Positions 13,616 to 15,461 of a stretch of DNA of 15,461 nucleotides are shown piece by piece. The notes below the pieces were generated by a model. It was not told the origin of the DNA, did not search any database, and saw only the letters and a program-made list of their open reading frames with translations. The position numbers were made by a program, and so were the translations under genes. The stretch's first letter is position 1; the number at the start of each line of letters is the position of its first letter. The DNA is taken from assembly GCA_041667545.1 (NCBI GenBank), contig JBAYES010000045.1, positions 1-15,461 of the forward strand, in the 5' to 3' direction. The DNA comes from SLID01 sp041667545 (GTDB taxonomy: Bacteria; Omnitrophota; Gorgyraeia; Tantalellales; Tantalellaceae).

Positions 13616-13758
13616 ACAGCAGGAAGGGTATGTGGGAGCACTGTAGCGGATTCGCCGCCGAATAGGATAAAAATGTTCTGCCTTTCTGTTACACATACCG
13701 CGATGGTGGAAATAACAGGCGAAGCAGCGAAGCGCGCAGCACATGCCCTTCCTGCTGT
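13616..13758. mobile_element. 143-bp inverted-repeat segment between the 105-bp repeats
   Basis: Arms ACAGCAGGAAGGGTATGTG (13616-13634) and CACATGCCCTTCCTGCTGT (13740-13758) form a 19-bp inverted repeat with one mismatch. The interior has further GC-rich short palindromes and no credible open frame. With the flanking direct repeats this looks like a small non-autonomous mobile element or decayed remnant; no transposase is present, so mobility is inference. Confidence 0.5.
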
Positions 13759-13785
13759 AAGTCAACCCGCGCATGACAATACTGC

Positions 13786-13890
13786 GGGGACAGGTGTGGG
13801 ATTGAGATGGGGACGGGTGTAGGTTTGAGTTTGGGACAGGTGTGGGATCAAATCTGGGACAGGTGTAGGTTCAAATTGAGAACCGTCCCT
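13786..13890. repeat. 105-bp direct repeat, copy 2, running into pgpA
   Basis: Second copy of the 23-bp-unit repeat (GGGAC at 13787, 13810, 13833 and 13856). Its last 20 bases (13871-13890) are inside the pgpA reading frame and encode the final residues and the stop. Differences from copy 1 cluster in the first 25 bases and near the end. Confidence 0.85.
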
Positions 13891-14332
13891 GAAAGAGGAG
13901 GATTCTGAGTAGTATGTGTGCGAAGATTCCTGCGAGGATGTCGTCAAGCATTATGCCCCATCCGCCCCCTATCTTTTCGACGGTCCTTATAGGAGGCGGT
14001 TTCAGGATATCGAATAGACGAAAGAACAGGAAACCCGCGAAGATGCTCAAGCCTGTCATGGGGATCATGAAAAAAACCAAAAAAATGCCCGCGAATTCGT
14101 CTATAACAACGCAGGAAGGGTCTGTTGTCTTTGTATATTCTTCCATTTTTCCCGATGAAATGACCCCGGTAATGAAAACAAGTATAAATGCGAGGACATA
14201 GGCGGCGGCATTTCCCCTTAACAAGTAACAAACAACGAGACCCGCCAGGCTGCCCGCCGTTCCCGGAGCCTTTGGAAAATATCCCAGTCCCCCGACCGTA
14301 GATAGGAGTTCGTGATATTTCATTTTTATCAT
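13871..14332 (-). CDS. pgpA: Phosphatidylglycerophosphatase A
   Basis: A 153-aa membrane phosphatase that removes the phosphate from phosphatidylglycerophosphate to give phosphatidylglycerol, the step after PgsA. Family motifs are all present: GLGYFPKAPGTAGS (15-28), DPSCVVIDE (71-79), FFRLFDILKPPP (103-114) and GGGWGIMLDDILAG (122-135). Several hydrophobic segments (about 30-60, 80-105 and 131-147) fit membrane insertion. The start at 14332 has GGAGG seven bases upstream; Met4 is a weaker alternative. The last residues (GRFSI) and stop come from an intergenic repeat, so the native C-terminus has been replaced after the final helix, probably harmlessly. It follows pgsA, but a 441-base gap filled by duplicated repeats separates them. 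Confidence 0.95.
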   Translation of the reverse strand: MIKMKYHELLSTVGGLGYFPKAPGTAGSLAGLVVCYLLRGNAAAYVLAFILVFITGVISSGKMEEYTKTTDPSCVVIDEFAGIFLVFFMIPMTGLSIFAGFLFFRLFDILKPPPIRTVEKIGGGWGIMLDDILAGIFAHILLRILLFQGRFSI

Positions 14333-14350
14333 ATTTCCGCCTCCGTTATT

Positions 14351-14562
14351 CTACTTCCCGAGAGTTCTGAAAAATAGACTTTTATTCCGTCTTTGCGAGG
14401 AACGAACGAAGTGAGTGACGAAGCCCTTCGCTCCGCTCAGGATTTCGTCCTGAGTATGGTCGAAGGACGAAGCAATCTCAATGTACGTAACAAGTTATAA
14501 GTTTGCTTCGGTCGCTCCGCTCCCTCGCAATGACGAGAAATAGACATTTTTGCAGAACCCTA
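14351..14562. repeat. Compound palindromic repeat, tandem copy 1
   Basis: First of two near-identical 212-bp units. Outer inverted repeats CGTCTTTGCGAGG (14388-14400) and CCTCGCAATGACG (14523-14535) match at 12 of 13 positions. Nested inside is a second palindrome, CCTTCG...CTCAGGA-tttcg-TCCTGAG...CGAAGG (14425-14466). The unit begins just upstream of the pgpA ribosome-binding site. Related to 13-123. Confidence 0.88.
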
Positions 14563-14773
14563 CTACTTCCCGAGAGTTCTGCAAAATAGACTTTTATTCC
14601 GTCTTTGCGAGGAACGAACGAAGTGAGTGACGAAGCCCTTCGCTTCGCTCAGGATTTCGTCCTGAGTATGGTCGAAGGACGAAGCAATCTCAATATACAT
14701 AACAAGTTATAAGTTTGCTTCGGTCGCTCCGCTCCCTCGCAATGACGAGAAATAGGCATTTTGCAGAACCCTA
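14563..14773. repeat. Compound palindromic repeat, tandem copy 2
   Basis: Head-to-tail duplicate of 14351-14562 with only a handful of substitutions and one single-base deletion. Outer inverted repeats are at 14600-14612 and 14735-14747. It ends at the pgsA stop (TAG, 14776-14774); ACCCTACTA is shared between the end of each unit, including the pgsA-side junction. Confidence 0.88.
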
Positions 14774-15358
14774 CTAATTCCGGGCAGAAAGGTATTTACG
14801 ATTATTAAGAAAATATGATACGCCGCTTATCACCGTAAGTATCGCGGTAAGTATCATCATTGTCAGTATACCCTGAAAATAATAAGATTCTGTTTTCTCG
14901 GTCCAGAAAGGAATTGTTTCCTGCCCCGCTTCTCTCAGAACCATGAAGATCAGGATAACAAAAATAGCTATCATCTGAGAAACCGTTTTCTGTTTTCCCG
15001 CAAGAGACGCGGAGAGGACTTTTCCCGAGATAAGGGCCTTCAGCCTGAAACTTGTAACCAGGACCTCCCGAAGGATTATTATTACCACTATTTTTTCAGG
15101 AACTATTCCCATACTGGCAAAAGATATAAAGGCGGACAAGGTCAGTATTTTATCCGCCACGGGATCCATTATCCGGCCGAAATCCGAGGTTATATTATTT
15201 TTCTTGGCTATACGTCCGTCTATATAATCTGTGAAAGCCGCAAGAGTAAATATCCCGAGGGCCAGAACCTTCGCGCCGACTCCCGCGGAGAATAAACACA
15301 TTAAAAAAAAGACTGTAAGGACCATTCTGGACACGGTAATTTTATTGGGCAGGTTCAT
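14774..15358 (-). CDS. pgsA: CDP-diacylglycerol-glycerol-3-phosphate 3-phosphatidyltransferase
   Basis: A 194-aa integral membrane enzyme that joins CDP-diacylglycerol and glycerol-3-phosphate to make phosphatidylglycerophosphate, the committed step to phosphatidylglycerol. The CDP-alcohol phosphotransferase signature is at 44-69: D44, D47-G48, A51, G61, D65 and D69, with spacing D-x2-DG-x2-A-(R)-x8-G-x3-D-x3-D. The usual Arg after Ala is Lys52 here, a conservative change. NLPNKITVSR at the start is typical of PgsA, and about five to six hydrophobic helices follow. Its ATG overlaps the rimO stop (ATGA), implying translational coupling. pgpA, the next enzyme, lies downstream. Confidence 0.95.
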   Translation of the reverse strand: MNLPNKITVSRMVLTVFFLMCLFSAGVGAKVLALGIFTLAAFTDYIDGRIAKKNNITSDFGRIMDPVADKILTLSAFISFASMGIVPEKIVVIIILREVLVTSFRLKALISGKVLSASLAGKQKTVSQMIAIFVILIFMVLREAGQETIPFWTEKTESYYFQGILTMMILTAILTVISGVSYFLNNRKYLSARN

Positions 15359-15461
15359 ATCGCGTCCCCCTCAAGATCATATTCCGTTACGCCCGTTATT
15401 TTAACGCGCGCGAAATCTCCGGGTCTGAGGTCTTTCCCTCTGACATATACCACGCCGTCAA
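15355..15461 (-). CDS. rimO: C-terminal TRAM domain of RimO-type methylthiotransferase (partial)
   Basis: The last 34 residues of a gene that runs off the window edge, ending ITGVTEYDLEGDAI before TGA. DGVVYVRGKDLRPGDFARVK followed by this end is the beta-barrel TRAM domain of MiaB-like radical-SAM methylthiotransferases; the EYDL ending favours RimO, which methylthiolates Asp88 of ribosomal protein S12, over MiaB. The stop overlaps the pgsA start by four bases. The catalytic domains are outside the window, so the call rests on this short tail and on the common rimO-pgsA neighbourhood. Confidence 0.8.
   Translation of the reverse strand, partial: DGVVYVRGKDLRPGDFARVKITGVTEYDLEGDAI

Noticed and set aside
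13485..13890. Possible CRISPR array from the regularly spaced GGGAC units
   Set aside because: The 23-bp units are contiguous with no unique spacers, only four per block, and no cas genes are present.
13338..13947. Three short minus-strand open frames rich in Pro, Thr and Gln (PHLSQTQTYTRP)
   Set aside because: The repeated peptide is only the 23-bp repeat read in frame; none has a start signal, and one overlaps pgpA in another frame.

Overview
The window reads as chromosomal DNA from a Gram-negative (two-membrane) bacterium of moderate GC content. It carries a TonB/ExbB/ExbD envelope energy system, a secreted TPR protein and bacterial housekeeping genes. The mix of a Memo-AMMECR1 fusion, a TPR-ExbBD-TonB operon, an HD-GYP protein and dense palindromic intergenic repeats recalls uncultivated PVC-related lineages such as Omnitrophota. 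That placement is inference from gene style; no rRNA is present to test it. Every protein gene except one is on the minus strand.

Right to left, in the minus-strand direction of transcription. (1) 15461-13871: the 3' end of rimO overlaps pgsA (phosphatidylglycerophosphate synthase) by 4 bases. A 212-bp tandemly duplicated repeat follows, then pgpA (phosphatidylglycerophosphatase A). pgsA and pgpA catalyse the two consecutive steps that make phosphatidylglycerol. (2) 13890-13011: a repeat-rich gap with two 105-bp direct repeats built from 23-bp units around a 143-bp inverted-repeat segment. One repeat copy supplies the last codons and stop of pgpA. (3) 13010-11685: a GAF-like/HD-GYP signalling protein, convergent with (4) the only plus-strand gene, an XRE-cupin regulator (11092-11640) with a good sigma70-type promoter and a dyad over its -10. 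(5) 11025-10525: an intergenic stretch with two large imperfect inverted-repeat elements. (6) 10524-7741: uvrA, ended by a hairpin terminator. (7) 7536-2813: a six-gene operon-like array: an 817-aa exported TPR protein, ExbB/TolQ, ExbD/TolR, TonB, a small membrane zinc-ribbon protein and a DUF2582 winged-helix protein. Several of these genes overlap. (8) 2736-2661: tRNA-Ala(CGC) with its own near-consensus promoter, with a 20-bp-arm palindrome abutting its CCA end. (9) 2499-232: an exported-looking Memo-AMMECR1 fusion followed 6 bp later by rsmE. (10) 1-213: repeat elements.

The main biology is an inner-membrane proton-driven energy transducer tied to a large periplasmic TPR protein and two small unknown partners, plus an AmmeMemo fusion protein of unresolved function. 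The most unusual structure is non-coding: at least five palindromic or tandem repeat families fill the gaps, recur within 15 kb, and in one case have rewritten a gene's C-terminus. I did not find a clearly new defence, mobile or metabolic gene system. The best candidates for undescribed biology are the six-gene TonB-type operon, the internal translation start in the Memo-AMMECR1 gene, and the structured repeat families.
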